64,000 nucleotides of DNA from an uncultured Collinsella sp. (GTDB lineage: Bacteria; Actinomycetota; Coriobacteriia; Coriobacteriales; Coriobacteriaceae): assembly GCA_958439425.1 (NCBI GenBank), contig CAUBVH010000012.1, forward strand, positions 1 through 64,000, given 5' to 3'. The notes beneath the pieces are model-generated. The model ran no database searches. It had not been told where the DNA came from and was given only the letters and a program-made list of their open reading frames with translations. The translations under genes and the position numbers were made by a program. Positions 17,679 through 26,455 of this stretch are shown here, piece after piece. The first letter of the stretch is position 1. The number at the start of each line of letters is the position of its first letter.

Positions 17679-17807
17679 GGGCCTGACCGGGCGGCACGGG
17701 ATAACTTTTCGCTCGGTCAGGTCCTGCGCAAGACGAAAGCCACATTAAGTGGCTTTCTTTGCGTGCGGAATCTACGAAAAGTTAACCCGTGCCGCCCGGC
17801 CAGGCCC
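17679..17807. repeat. 129-nt nested palindrome
   Basis: Outer arms of 33 bp (17679-17711 with 17775-17807) match with only two mismatches. Inside, GAAAGCCAC and GTGGCTTTC form a second hairpin followed by TTTGCG, flanked by GCGCAA and TTGCGT. The inner hairpin looks like a terminator for the preceding gene; the outer arms are not explained by termination. Confidence 0.8.
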
Positions 17808-17875
17808 TAGGTTTACTTTCCTGCCGCCAAGATGGCGTCTTGAGTGTCTAGATACTTAGCTGAAATGATTTGAGC

Positions 17876-17917
17876 AGAGGGGAGCTCCTTGTTGGGGAGG
17901 GGCTCCCCTCTGTTTTG
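17876..17917 (+). terminator. Hairpin with T-rich tail
   Basis: AGAGGGGAGC pairs with GCTCCCCTCT around a 16-nt loop, followed by GTTTTGG. It lies in the convergent region before polA. Confidence 0.55.
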
Positions 17918-17924
17918 GTTACTG

Positions 17925-17955
17925 TGGGACAAATTAATCAGTAGTGTTTGTCCCA
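17925..17955. repeat. Short inverted repeat TGGGACAAA/TTTGTCCCA
   Basis: Perfect 9-bp arms around a 13-nt centre, in the 3' region of polA. It resembles the core of other GGGAC-type palindromes in this window. Confidence 0.6.
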
Positions 17956-18012
17956 AATCTTAAGTATGTGGGGGCTTGCGTCTTGGGCGAGCTTGCCTTA
18001 CGGAGTGCTTCC

Positions 18013-20763
18013 CTATTTCGCGTCGGCCCAGGTTATGCCGGTGCTGGCTTCGGCGATTAACGGTACGCGGAGCTCCACCACATGCTCCATGACGTCGCGG
18101 ACCATCGCCGTAAGCGCCTCGACCTCATCCACCGGGCACTCAAAGTCCAGTTCGTCGTGCACCTGCAGGATCATGTGGGCGGCAAAGCCTTCTTCTTCCA
18201 GGCGGCGGCTCACGCGGGCCATCGCGATCTTGATGATGTCGGCTGCGGTGCCCTGCATGGGGTGGTTCATGGCCGTGCGCTCGCCAAAGCCGCGGAGCTG
18301 CGGGTTTTTGGCCTTGAGCTCTGGAATATGGCGACGGCGGCCGTACATAGTCTCGGCATAACCCGTCTGCTTGGCACGCGCCACCACGTTGTCGAGGAAC
18401 GTGCGCACGCCCGGGTAGGCCTCGTAGTAGCGGTCGATCATGTCGCGCGCCTCGGCCATCGAGATATGCAGCGACTGCGACAGGCCGTAAGCCTGCTGAC
18501 CGTACACGATGCCAAAGTTCACGGCCTTGGCGCGACTGCGCAAATCGGGCGTCACCTCGGACACCGGCACGCCAAACACGCGTGCGGCCGTCTCGGCATG
18601 GAAGTCCTCACCCTCGTTAAAGGCGCGCACCAGGTGCTCATCACCTGAGAGATGCGCCAGCAGACGCAGCTCGATCTGCGAGTAGTCCACCGCCAAAAAG
18701 ACGCTTCCCTCGCCTGCCGAAAACGCCGTCTTGACGGTACGGCCCAGCTCCGAGCGCGTCGGGATGTTCTGAAGGTTCGGGTCACTCGAGGACAGACGAC
18801 CCGTCGCCGTGATGGTCTGGTTGTACGTGGTGTGCACGCGACCGTCACCACGGCGCAGCGGACCCAGCGTGTCCAGATAGGTGGACTTGATCTTAGACTT
18901 CTCACGCCAGTCCAAAATCAGGCGCACAATCTCGTGGTCGCGGGCAAGATCGCTCAACACCTTGGCGTTGGTCGAATAATAGCCGCGCTTAGTCTTCTTG
19001 AGACCCTTGGTCGGAAGGCCAATCACGTCAAACAGCACGTGCGAGAGCTGCATGGGACTGCCGATGTTAAAGGTCTCGTCGCCGGCCAGGTCGCGAATGC
19101 TCCGCTCGACCTCGGCAATCTGGGTCGCCAAGCCCTCGGACAGACTATGCAGGCGATCGGGGTCCACGAGCATGCCCGCGCGCTCCATCTTGGCAAGCAC
19201 CGGCACGAGCGGCATCTCGATGCCATCGAACACGTTGGCGGCGTTCTCGCGGGCCATGCGGTCGCGCAGCGGCGCCACGAGCGCCAGCGTCAGGGCCGCA
19301 GTGCGGGCAGCAGGCGCAGGAGCGTCCTCGCCAGCACCCTCCGCGCCGCGCACCGCAGGCAGCGCCATCTGCAGATAGGTTTCGGCCAGATACGCCTCAT
19401 CAAACTCGGAGCGGTCGGAATCCAGCAGGTAGGCGGCGACCACGGTATCGAAGATGCGCGTGGAATCGGCGGCCAGCGGATCCATGAGCTCGGGCTCAGA
19501 AGAATCGATGGGCGAAAGCTCATGCAGCAGCGCCTTCATATCCGGGCTCGCAACGCGGCCCTCCATAAACAGGCGCGCGAGCACACCGGCGATCACGCCG
19601 TGGGCAACGTTAAAGCCATCGACCTCGCCAGGCGATGCGCCGTCGCCCTCCTCGAGCGCAAACAGCCCCTTGGACGTCGCCAGCCACAGCGTACGCGTCA
19701 GGCCAAAAAGCGCGCCCTCCTCCTTGTCATCGTCCACCACGGCGGCAATCCACTCGCCCGCATCAATCGCGCGAGCGATCTCGGCGACAGCGGCAGCAAG
19801 CGCCTCGGCATCGCCGGCAGTGGCGCGCGAAACGGCAGGCAGCTCAAACGTGCTGGCAGCGGCCGCAGCCCCACCCTCGCCGCCAATCAGCGAGAGAAAA
19901 CGGTTCTGCATGGCCGTAATGCCGAGCGTGCCCAGCGTAGCGGACACCTCGTCGGCAGAAAACGCCGGGAAGGACGTCGCATCAAAGTCGAGCTCGACAG
20001 GCGCATCGGTACGAATGGTTGCGACCTTGCGGCTCAGCAGCGCGTCGTCGATATGCGCGCGCAGGTTCTCGCCCATCTTGCCCTTGACCTCGTCGGCATG
20101 TGCGATGACCTCGTCCAAGCTGCCGTACTGCGCGATGAGCGCGCTCGCCTTTTTGGGGCCGATGCCCGGCACGCCGGGAATGTTGTCGGAAGTATCGCCC
20201 TTCAGGCCGTAAAAATCGGGCACGAGCGCCGGTGTAATGCCGTGATACAGGTCGTCCACGCTCTCGGGCGTCATAATCGCCACGTCGGACAGGCCTTTGC
20301 GGGTCGAGACCACGTTGACGTGCTCGGTCACGAGCTGATACATGTCGCGGTCGCCGGTCACCAGCAGCATGTCGCAGCCGGCTTCCTCGCCCAGGCGCGC
20401 CATGGTGCCCAGGATATCGTCACCTTCCCAGCCCTCGGACTGCAAAATCGGCACATTGAGCGCAGCGAGCAGCTCCTTAATCATGGGGAACTGCGCGTGC
20501 AGGTCGGGGTCCATGGGCGGGCGCTGCGCCTTATACTGCGGCAGCATCTCCATGCGCACGCGCGGCTTGCCCTTATCAAACGCCACGACCACACCGTCGG
20601 GGTTAAAGGCGTCGATCATCTTGAGAAACATGTTTAAAAAGCCAAAGATCGCGTTGGTGGGGCGACCGTCCGGCGCGTTCATGGTGGGCGGCACGGCGTG
20701 GAAGGCGCGGTGCATGAGCGAGTTGCCGTCGATAACGGCAAAGGTGCGGCGCTTGTCAGACAT
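18013..20763 (-). CDS. polA: DNA polymerase I
   Basis: A 916-residue polymerase for gap filling, primer removal and repair. An N-terminal 5' nuclease domain (about residues 1-300, with GVPGIGPKKASALI) is followed by a 3'-5' exonuclease-like domain and the family A polymerase domain (about 500-916). The polymerase motifs are DYSQIELRLLAHLSGDE (motif A), RSRAKAVNFGIVYG (motif B) and VHDELDFE (motif C). The middle domain lacks the DTE-type exonuclease I motif, so proofreading is probably lost. GAGG lies eight bases before the ATG. Confidence 0.94.
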   Translation of the reverse strand: MSDKRRTFAVIDGNSLMHRAFHAVPPTMNAPDGRPTNAIFGFLNMFLKMIDAFNPDGVVVAFDKGKPRVRMEMLPQYKAQRPPMDPDLHAQFPMIKELLAALNVPILQSEGWEGDDILGTMARLGEEAGCDMLLVTGDRDMYQLVTEHVNVVSTRKGLSDVAIMTPESVDDLYHGITPALVPDFYGLKGDTSDNIPGVPGIGPKKASALIAQYGSLDEVIAHADEVKGKMGENLRAHIDDALLSRKVATIRTDAPVELDFDATSFPAFSADEVSATLGTLGITAMQNRFLSLIGGEGGAAAAASTFELPAVSRATAGDAEALAAAVAEIARAIDAGEWIAAVVDDDKEEGALFGLTRTLWLATSKGLFALEEGDGASPGEVDGFNVAHGVIAGVLARLFMEGRVASPDMKALLHELSPIDSSEPELMDPLAADSTRIFDTVVAAYLLDSDRSEFDEAYLAETYLQMALPAVRGAEGAGEDAPAPAARTAALTLALVAPLRDRMARENAANVFDGIEMPLVPVLAKMERAGMLVDPDRLHSLSEGLATQIAEVERSIRDLAGDETFNIGSPMQLSHVLFDVIGLPTKGLKKTKRGYYSTNAKVLSDLARDHEIVRLILDWREKSKIKSTYLDTLGPLRRGDGRVHTTYNQTITATGRLSSSDPNLQNIPTRSELGRTVKTAFSAGEGSVFLAVDYSQIELRLLAHLSGDEHLVRAFNEGEDFHAETAARVFGVPVSEVTPDLRSRAKAVNFGIVYGQQAYGLSQSLHISMAEARDMIDRYYEAYPGVRTFLDNVVARAKQTGYAETMYGRRRHIPELKAKNPQLRGFGERTAMNHPMQGTAADIIKIAMARVSRRLEEEGFAAHMILQVHDELDFECPVDEVEALTAMVRDVMEHVVELRVPLIAEASTGITWADAK

Positions 20764-20929
20764 ATTGAATACCTCGCTTTGGGCTGGGCACGATTTGCTC
20801 CCACCAGTTTACACGCTCCCCGCCTCGCGGCCACCGCACATCAAGCTCCTCCGCCACCGCGCGCCCGCGCGTGATACGATGGCTCACGGTACATTAACCA
20901 GCACGATCGATCCGAAAGGAGCCTGCGTC

Positions 20930-22327
20930 ATGGAGCGTCCCTGCGCATGGAAAAAGTACACGCCACAGCAGATCGAGGAGCTCGAGGAGCTTTGCCGCGG
21001 CTATAAGCAGTTTTTGAGTGAGAACAAGACCGAGCGCCTGTGTGTCAAGGCCGGCATCAAGATGGCCGAGGAGGCGGGCTACGTCGACCTGGAGACCGTG
21101 ATCGCCGAAGGCCGCGAGCTCAAGGCAGGCGACAAGGTGTACGCCGCCAACCACGGCAAGGACCTTATGCTCGTCAACCTTGGAACCGCCCCGCTCGAGC
21201 AGGGCTTTAACATCCTGGGCGCCCACGTGGACTCGCCTCGCCTGGACCTCAAGCAAAATCCCGCCTTCGAGGCCGGCGACATGGCCTACCTCGACACGCA
21301 CTACTACGGCGGCGTCAAGAGCTACCACTGGGTGGCCTCCCCGCTCGCGCTTGTGGGCGTCATCTGCAAAAAGGACGGCACCACCGTCGACATCAACATC
21401 GGCGACAAGGCTGACGACCCGGTCTTTACCATCTCCGACCTGCTGATCCACCTCTCGAGCGAGCAGATGTCCAAGCCGGCCAAGGACGCCGTCGACGCCG
21501 AGATCCTCGACGTGATCGTGGGCGGCCGCCCCGTCAAGTTCGATGAGGACGACAAGGACGCCCCCAAGGAGCCCGTCAAGCAGATGTTCTTGGATATCCT
21601 CAAGGAACAGTACGATGTCGAGGAGGAGGACTTCCTCTCCGCCGAGATCGAGGTCGTGCCCGCCGGCCCCGCCCGCGACATGGGTCTCGACCGCTCCATG
21701 ATTTTGGGCTATGGACACGACGACCGCGTCTGCGCTTACCCCTCCATGCTCGCCCAGATCAACGTGGCAGACGTCGAGCGTACGAGTATCACGCTCATCG
21801 TCGACAAGGAGGAGATCGGCTCCGTGGGCGCCACCGGCATGACGAGCCGTTTCTTCGAGAACACCGTCGCCGAGATCATGACGCTCGCCGGCGAGAGCAG
21901 CCCGCTGGCCCTGCGCCGCGCACTCGCCCACAGCCGTATGCTCTCCTCTGACGTGTCCGCCGGCTTCGACCCGGGCTACGCCGGCAAGTTCGAAACCAAG
22001 AACGCAGCCTTTATGGGTCGCGGCCTGTGCTTTAACAAGTACACGGGCAGCCGCGGCAAGGGCGGCTCTAACGACGCCGACGCCGAGTATGTGGCCCTCA
22101 TCCGCGACATCATGGACGAGGCCGGCGTGGACTTCCAGACCTGTGAGCTCGGCCGCGTCAACGCGGGCGGCGGTGGCACCATCGCCTACATCATGGCCAA
22201 GTACGGCATGAACGTCATCGACTCCGGTGTTGCCGTCCTGTCCATGCACGCCCTGTGGGAGGTCGCCAACAAGGCCGACATCTACGAGGCCTATCGCGGC
22301 TACAAGGCCTTCATCGAGCGCGCCTAA
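20930..22327 (+). CDS. M18 family aminopeptidase
   Basis: A 465-residue zinc aminopeptidase of family M18 that removes N-terminal residues, often acidic or hydrophobic, from peptides in the cytoplasm. The metal site includes GAHVDSPRLDLK near residue 97 and DKEEIGS near 295, and a later histidine is in VLSMHALWE near the C-terminus. The open frame extends far upstream over polA, but AAAGGAG lies eight bases before the ATG at 20930, and the protein starts there as in relatives. It is transcribed divergently from polA, and a family A palindrome follows. Confidence 0.9.
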   Translation: MERPCAWKKYTPQQIEELEELCRGYKQFLSENKTERLCVKAGIKMAEEAGYVDLETVIAEGRELKAGDKVYAANHGKDLMLVNLGTAPLEQGFNILGAHVDSPRLDLKQNPAFEAGDMAYLDTHYYGGVKSYHWVASPLALVGVICKKDGTTVDINIGDKADDPVFTISDLLIHLSSEQMSKPAKDAVDAEILDVIVGGRPVKFDEDDKDAPKEPVKQMFLDILKEQYDVEEEDFLSAEIEVVPAGPARDMGLDRSMILGYGHDDRVCAYPSMLAQINVADVERTSITLIVDKEEIGSVGATGMTSRFFENTVAEIMTLAGESSPLALRRALAHSRMLSSDVSAGFDPGYAGKFETKNAAFMGRGLCFNKYTGSRGKGGSNDADAEYVALIRDIMDEAGVDFQTCELGRVNAGGGGTIAYIMAKYGMNVIDSGVAVLSMHALWEVANKADIYEAYRGYKAFIERA

Positions 22328-22340
22328 CCAACCCTTCGTC

Positions 22341-22408
22341 AGTTGCGGTGAAATACGGACTAAACTGGCCCATAAACGGCCAAAACAGACCGTATTCCAC
22401 CGCAACTT
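22341..22408. repeat. Intergenic palindrome, family A copy 2
   Basis: A 68-nt inverted repeat whose 18-bp outer arms pair with one mismatch. The left arm (AGTTGCGGTGAAATA, then CGGACT) matches the arm at 1513-1581 almost base for base. The centre is different and has its own small GGCC hairpin. It lies between two plus-strand genes, just before the ribosome site of yaaA. Confidence 0.85.
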
Positions 22409-22430
22409 CCTTTTTGGCAGAGGAGAGTCC

Positions 22431-23240
22431 ATGCTGCAGGTCATCATTTCGCCCGCCAAGCAGATGCGCGCGGCCCAAGATGCTTTTGAAGTCCTGGGCA
22501 TCCCACCCTTTGTGCGCGAGACGGCTCGCCTCCACCGCGCACTGCTAGATATCGAGCGGAATGAAGGCAGCGGCGGCCTGCAGGCGCTGTGGAACGTGAG
22601 TGACAAACTGCTGGGACCTTGCCTCAACACCCTGCATGAGTTCGGGCCCATCCTGAAAAGCGGCGATCTCGACAATCCCGTACTCGCCCGTCACCTCTCC
22701 CCTGCCGTCATGTCCTATCACGGGATTCAATACCAGAGCATGGCACCCGAGGTGATGGATTCCGCGCAGCTTGCCTGGCTGCAAGACCATCTGTGGATCC
22801 TCTCCGGCCTCTACGGGTGCGTTCGTCCCTTTCATGCCGTCGAACCGTATCGGCTGGAGATGGGCGCGAAGCTCGCCGTTGACGATGCCCGAGACCTCTA
22901 CGCGTTTTGGAACGACAAGCTCGCGCGGGCCATCGCTCCGGCGGGCTCCAACGCTACGATCGTCAACCTCGCCAGCGTAGAGTATGCCAAAACCGTTCTG
23001 CCCCACCTCGCGGGCGACGCCACGGCCGTCACATGCCTCTTTGGCGAGGGTATCCGCAACGGGAAGCCCATCCAACGGTCGACCGCCAGCAAAAAGGCAC
23101 GTGGTTCCATGGTGCGCTGGATGGCAGAAAACAAGCTCGAGGATGTAAGCGGGCTCACCGCGTTTGACGTTGGTTATCGTCACTTTCCCGAGCTTTCAAA
23201 TAAGAACACTTTGGTCTTCCTGAACGAACAGACCTTGTAG
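22431..23240 (+). CDS. yaaA: YaaA family peroxide-stress protein (UPF0246)
   Basis: A 269-residue member of the DUF328/UPF0246 family. It begins MLQVIISPAKQM, the classic YaaA start, and carries the conserved YHGIQYQSM near residue 98 and LYGCVRPFHAVEPYRLEMG near 125. The E. coli protein lowers free intracellular iron and protects DNA and proteins from hydrogen peroxide, and a DNA-binding fold has been reported for the family. AGAGGAGA precedes the ATG. The upstream palindrome at 22341-22408 would be in its leader if it is co-transcribed with the M18 gene. Confidence 0.9.
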   Translation: MLQVIISPAKQMRAAQDAFEVLGIPPFVRETARLHRALLDIERNEGSGGLQALWNVSDKLLGPCLNTLHEFGPILKSGDLDNPVLARHLSPAVMSYHGIQYQSMAPEVMDSAQLAWLQDHLWILSGLYGCVRPFHAVEPYRLEMGAKLAVDDARDLYAFWNDKLARAIAPAGSNATIVNLASVEYAKTVLPHLAGDATAVTCLFGEGIRNGKPIQRSTASKKARGSMVRWMAENKLEDVSGLTAFDVGYRHFPELSNKNTLVFLNEQTL

Positions 23241-23280
23241 GACCACCGCTACTTTTGAATGTGCTGCCTAGGCACGGCGT

Positions 23281-23796
23281 CTATTCCGCCAAGCCGTCGG
23301 CTTTGGCAACTTCGTTTGTCGAGCCATTTTGGTAGGTAATCTTAACGTGCTCTACCTCGGACACCGCAACACCCGATGGGGGCTCCAAGCGCCATTCCGT
23401 CAGCGCGATATCCATAGTCGTAGGCACGTCGCCCTGATTCTTGAGCTTCACCGTCAGCGTTTTGAGCGCCGCATCATACGTCACGCGTTCGATTTCTTCG
23501 CCCGGAATAGACCCGCCGCTCAACTGCAGCTGCACAAACTCGTCGCGCGGATACCAATAGTCGCCCGGCGCGGCAACGGTATTGCCGCCCGTAACCTTCA
23601 CTGTCATGATCGGCAGGGCATCGTCGGCCTCGAACTCCCATGCAGCGCCGCCGTGACCGCCAAACGTCCAGATACAAAAGGCAATCACCAGCACGGCAAG
23701 CACCGCAAAACCAATCGCGACAAGGCCATGGTGCGCACGGCTTTCCTCGGCCGATACATCCCATTGCGTCTCTCGATATAGATGCTTGTCTTCCAT
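23281..23796 (-). CDS. Membrane-anchored protein of unknown function
   Basis: A 171-residue protein with a cytoplasmic N-terminus of about 24 residues, one membrane helix (about residues 25-45, GLVAIGFAVLAVLVIAFCIW) and a C-terminal extracytoplasmic domain rich in beta-prone stretches. I do not recognise the family. GGGGAGG lies five bases before the ATG at 23796, which fixes the start. It is divergent from the thiC riboswitch, with 70 bases between. Confidence 0.7.
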   Translation of the reverse strand: MEDKHLYRETQWDVSAEESRAHHGLVAIGFAVLAVLVIAFCIWTFGGHGGAAWEFEADDALPIMTVKVTGGNTVAAPGDYWYPRDEFVQLQLSGGSIPGEEIERVTYDAALKTLTVKLKNQGDVPTTMDIALTEWRLEPPSGVAVSEVEHVKITYQNGSTNEVAKADGLAE

Positions 23797-23866
23797 GTTC
23801 GCCTCCCCACAGGCACGCTCGTTAGGCCAATCGTACCCATTCGAGCTATACTTGAGCCCATTACAT

Positions 23867-23962
23867 AAACGGGGAGCTTGCAGGACAAGACGGCAGGCTG
23901 AGACTGGGCGCGCCCGCCCTGACCCGCAAACCTGATATGGGTAATGCCAACGAAGGGAGCCG
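23867..23962 (+). promoter_or_regulatory. TPP riboswitch (THI element)
   Basis: Contains the conserved thi-box parts in order: GGGGAGCTTG, GGCTGAGA, GACCCGCAAACCTGATATGG and GGTAATGCCAACGAAGGGA. The last part supplies the GGGAG used as the thiC ribosome site. Thiamine pyrophosphate binding that closes helix P1 should therefore hide the ribosome site, so translational control is likely. Confidence 0.95.
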
Positions 23963-23967
23963 TGCCA

Positions 23968-25302
23968 ATGAGCACACAGACCGAGCCCAAGCTCGTCACG
24001 CAAATCGACTTCGCCCGCGCCGGGCAGATCACGCCGCAGATGAAGGAAGTCGCCGAGCGAGAGCATCGCGACCCCGAGTACATCCGCGAGCGCGTGGCCG
24101 ACGGCCGCATCGCCATTCCCGCCAACATCGTGCACATCAAAAAAGGCATGCGCGCCTTTGGTGTCGGCGAGGGCCTGTCTACTAAGGTCAACGTCAACCT
24201 GGGCATCTCGGGCGATAAAGCCGATGCCGCCGAGGAATGGAAGAAGGTCAAGATCGCCGAGGACTTTGGCGCCGACGCCATCATGGACCTTTCCAACTCG
24301 GGCAAGACGCGCCAGTTCCGCCAGCAGCTCATCGACGAGACGCCGCTCATGGTGGGCACCGTCCCCATGTACGACGCCATCGGCTACATGGAAAAGCCGC
24401 TGGTCAAGCTTACCAAGGATGACCTGTTCGAGGTCGTGCGCGCGCACGCCGAGGACGGCGTGGACTTTATGACCATCCACTGCGGCATCAACAAGTCGGT
24501 CACCAAGACCTTTAAGGAGACCGGCCGCTTGATGAACATCGTGAGCCGCGGCGGCTCGCTGCTGTTTGGCTGGATGGAGGTCACCGGCAACGAAAACCCC
24601 TTCTACGAGTACTTTGACGAGCTGCTCGAGATCTGCCACGAGTACGACGTGACGATTTCGCTCGGCGACTCCTGCCGCCCGGGCTGCCTCTACGACTCCA
24701 ACGACGCCACCGAGACCGCTGAGATGATCGAGCTGGGCAAGCTGTGCAAGCGCGCTTGGGCTGCCGGCGTCCAGGTCATGGTCGAGGGTCCGGGTCACAT
24801 GGCGCTCGACGAGATCGCCGCCAACATGAAACTGCAGAAGCGCCTGTGCCACAATGCCCCGTTCTATGTGCTCGGGCCGCTGGTGACCGATATCGGCGTG
24901 GGTTACGACCACATCACCGCTGCCATCGGCGGCGCCATCTCCGCCAGCTCCGGTGCCGACTTCCTGTGCTACGTGACGCCGGCCGAGCACCTGTGCCTGC
25001 CCAACGCCCAGGACGTGCTCGATGGCCTCATGGCCACCAAGATTGCCGCGCACGCCGCCGATATCGCCAAGAAGGTGCCGCACGCCCGCGACATGGATGA
25101 CAAGATGGGCCAGGCACGTCGCAAGCTCGACTGGGATGCCATGTGGAAGTGTGCTCTCGATCCGGTCACCGGTAAGAAGCGCTACGAGGAATCCCCCGCC
25201 GCCACCGAGGGCACCTGCACCATGTGTGGCAAGATGTGCGCCGTCCGTACCGTCAACAAGGTGTTCGAGGGCACGACGATCGATCTTGGCATGGAGGATT
25301 AA
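23968..25302 (+). CDS. thiC: Phosphomethylpyrimidine synthase
   Basis: A 444-residue radical SAM enzyme that rearranges aminoimidazole ribotide into the thiamine pyrimidine HMP-P. The body carries the ThiC blocks VNVNLGISGDKAD, NSGKTR and EGPGHMALDEI. The cluster-binding cysteines near the C-terminus are spaced CTMCGKMC, that is CX2CX3C, where many ThiC have CX2CX4C. It lacks the long N-terminal extension of proteobacterial ThiC. The ATG at 23968, nine bases after GGGAG, is preferred to the frame start at 23944, which falls inside the riboswitch. Confidence 0.95.
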   Translation: MSTQTEPKLVTQIDFARAGQITPQMKEVAEREHRDPEYIRERVADGRIAIPANIVHIKKGMRAFGVGEGLSTKVNVNLGISGDKADAAEEWKKVKIAEDFGADAIMDLSNSGKTRQFRQQLIDETPLMVGTVPMYDAIGYMEKPLVKLTKDDLFEVVRAHAEDGVDFMTIHCGINKSVTKTFKETGRLMNIVSRGGSLLFGWMEVTGNENPFYEYFDELLEICHEYDVTISLGDSCRPGCLYDSNDATETAEMIELGKLCKRAWAAGVQVMVEGPGHMALDEIAANMKLQKRLCHNAPFYVLGPLVTDIGVGYDHITAAIGGAISASSGADFLCYVTPAEHLCLPNAQDVLDGLMATKIAAHAADIAKKVPHARDMDDKMGQARRKLDWDAMWKCALDPVTGKKRYEESPAATEGTCTMCGKMCAVRTVNKVFEGTTIDLGMED

Positions 25303-25346
25303 CGCGTCACTGGAGCCACAATCGGCAACAAGGTGCTCGTCAATTG

Positions 25347-25374
25347 TTGACATGTGAACATTTGTTTATATTTA
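25347..25374 (+). promoter_or_regulatory. Candidate thiD promoter
   Basis: TTGACA (25347-25352) and TATTTA (25369-25374) are 16 bases apart. The AT-rich patch is unusual for the area and lies about 105 bases before thiD. Confidence 0.5.
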
Positions 25375-25393
25375 CGTAAAGATTGCACCGCCC

Positions 25394-25423
25394 GCCCGGG
25401 ATCGGCATACAGCCGGCCCGGGC
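25394..25423 (+). terminator. GC hairpin between thiC and thiD
   Basis: GCCCGGG and CCCGGGC enclose a 16-nt loop, followed by ATCTTTATAAT. It may terminate thiC, or it may be a leader hairpin downstream of the 25347 promoter. The TATAAT after it could also be a -10 box, but its -35 would be poor. Confidence 0.4.
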
Positions 25424-25479
25424 ATCTTTATAATGCGGATTGAAGACCCATTTGAATCCGACCGAACGAGGGAGCGAAC

Positions 25480-26310
25480 ATGGATCGCAGCAAGGTACCC
25501 GCCGTTCTATCCATCGCGGGATCCGATTCCAGCGGCGGTGCCGGCATTCAGGCCGACATCAAGACCATCACGGCGCACCGCCTGTATGCCGAGACGGCCA
25601 TCACCGCCATCACAGCGCAAAACACACTGGGCGTCACCGCCGTGCAGGATATCTCGCCAGATATCGTAGCCGCGCAAATTGACGCTGTCTTTGACGATAT
25701 CCGCCCGAGTTCCGTCAAGATTGGCATGGTCTCCTCTGCCGAGATTATCGAAGTCATCGCAGACCGCTTGAGCGCTTGGAACGCAACCAACGTGGTCGTC
25801 GACCCCGTCATGGTCGCCACCTCGGGCGCGCGCTTGATTGCCGAGGATGCCTCCGAGGCACTCACCCGCCGCCTGTTCCCGTTGGCAACGGTCATCACGC
25901 CCAACATTCCCGAGGCCATGACGCTGCTCGACTACGAGGTCGATTCCGAGCGCACGCAACAAAATGCCGCTATGCTCCTCACCCGCCGCTTTGGCTGCGC
26001 AGCCTTGGTTAAGGGCGGTCATTTTGTCAACGAGGCCAACGACGTACTGGCCGAGCCTGCGCCCCTCGATGACGAGGGCAACCACCTGGGCGATCCGCTC
26101 ACTACGTGGTTTCGCCACAAGCGCATTGAGACCAGCAACACGCACGGCACCGGCTGTACGCTCTCATCCGCCATCGCTTGCGCGCTGGCCCAGGGCATGG
26201 AACTTGCCGACGCCATCAACGCCGGCAAGGCCTACCTGACCGGCGCTCTCGCCGCCGGCCTGAACATGGGCAAAGGCTCCGGCCCTGTCAACCACATGTG
26301 GCAGTACTAA
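25480..26310 (+). CDS. thiD: Hydroxymethylpyrimidine/phosphomethylpyrimidine kinase
   Basis: A 276-residue ribokinase-fold enzyme that phosphorylates HMP and HMP-P to HMP-PP for thiamine synthesis. The substrate-binding SIAGSDSSGGAGIQAD is at residues 11-26, and the ATP/anion-hole motif NTHGTGCTLSSAIA is near 221. The conserved VVDPVMVATSG lies near 107. GGGAGC precedes the ATG. It follows thiC by 177 bases. No THI element is seen in front of it, so it may depend on its own promoter. No thiE or thiM is present here. Confidence 0.93.
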   Translation: MDRSKVPAVLSIAGSDSSGGAGIQADIKTITAHRLYAETAITAITAQNTLGVTAVQDISPDIVAAQIDAVFDDIRPSSVKIGMVSSAEIIEVIADRLSAWNATNVVVDPVMVATSGARLIAEDASEALTRRLFPLATVITPNIPEAMTLLDYEVDSERTQQNAAMLLTRRFGCAALVKGGHFVNEANDVLAEPAPLDDEGNHLGDPLTTWFRHKRIETSNTHGTGCTLSSAIACALAQGMELADAINAGKAYLTGALAAGLNMGKGSGPVNHMWQY

Positions 26311-26354
26311 ATAGCCAGTAACCTGCCAAAAAGAGACAGGCTACCTTGCACCAA

Positions 26355-26419
26355 AAACCGTCGCAACATTCGATGAAAATCGTGCAAACGCGAAAAATCA
26401 TTAAATGTTGCGACGGTTT
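26355..26419. terminator. Long inverted repeat between convergent genes
   Basis: Perfect 16-bp arms (AAACCGTCGCAACATT and complement) enclose a 33-nt centre. Runs of A on the left and T on the right allow termination of either neighbour, more clearly the minus-strand pentapeptide gene (tail TTTTTGG). Confidence 0.6.
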
Positions 26420-26455
26420 GATTTTAGATAGCGGTCGAGCAAAGGACCAGAGCGC

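Noticed and set aside
18652..20637. Plus-strand 661-codon frame over polA
   Set aside because: Antisense shadow of polA caused by high GC and C-ending codons; low-complexity Arg/His content.
23797..25353. Minus-strand extension of the small membrane protein to 690 residues
   Set aside because: The extension is antisense to thiC and its riboswitch, and the real start at 23796 has a strong ribosome site.
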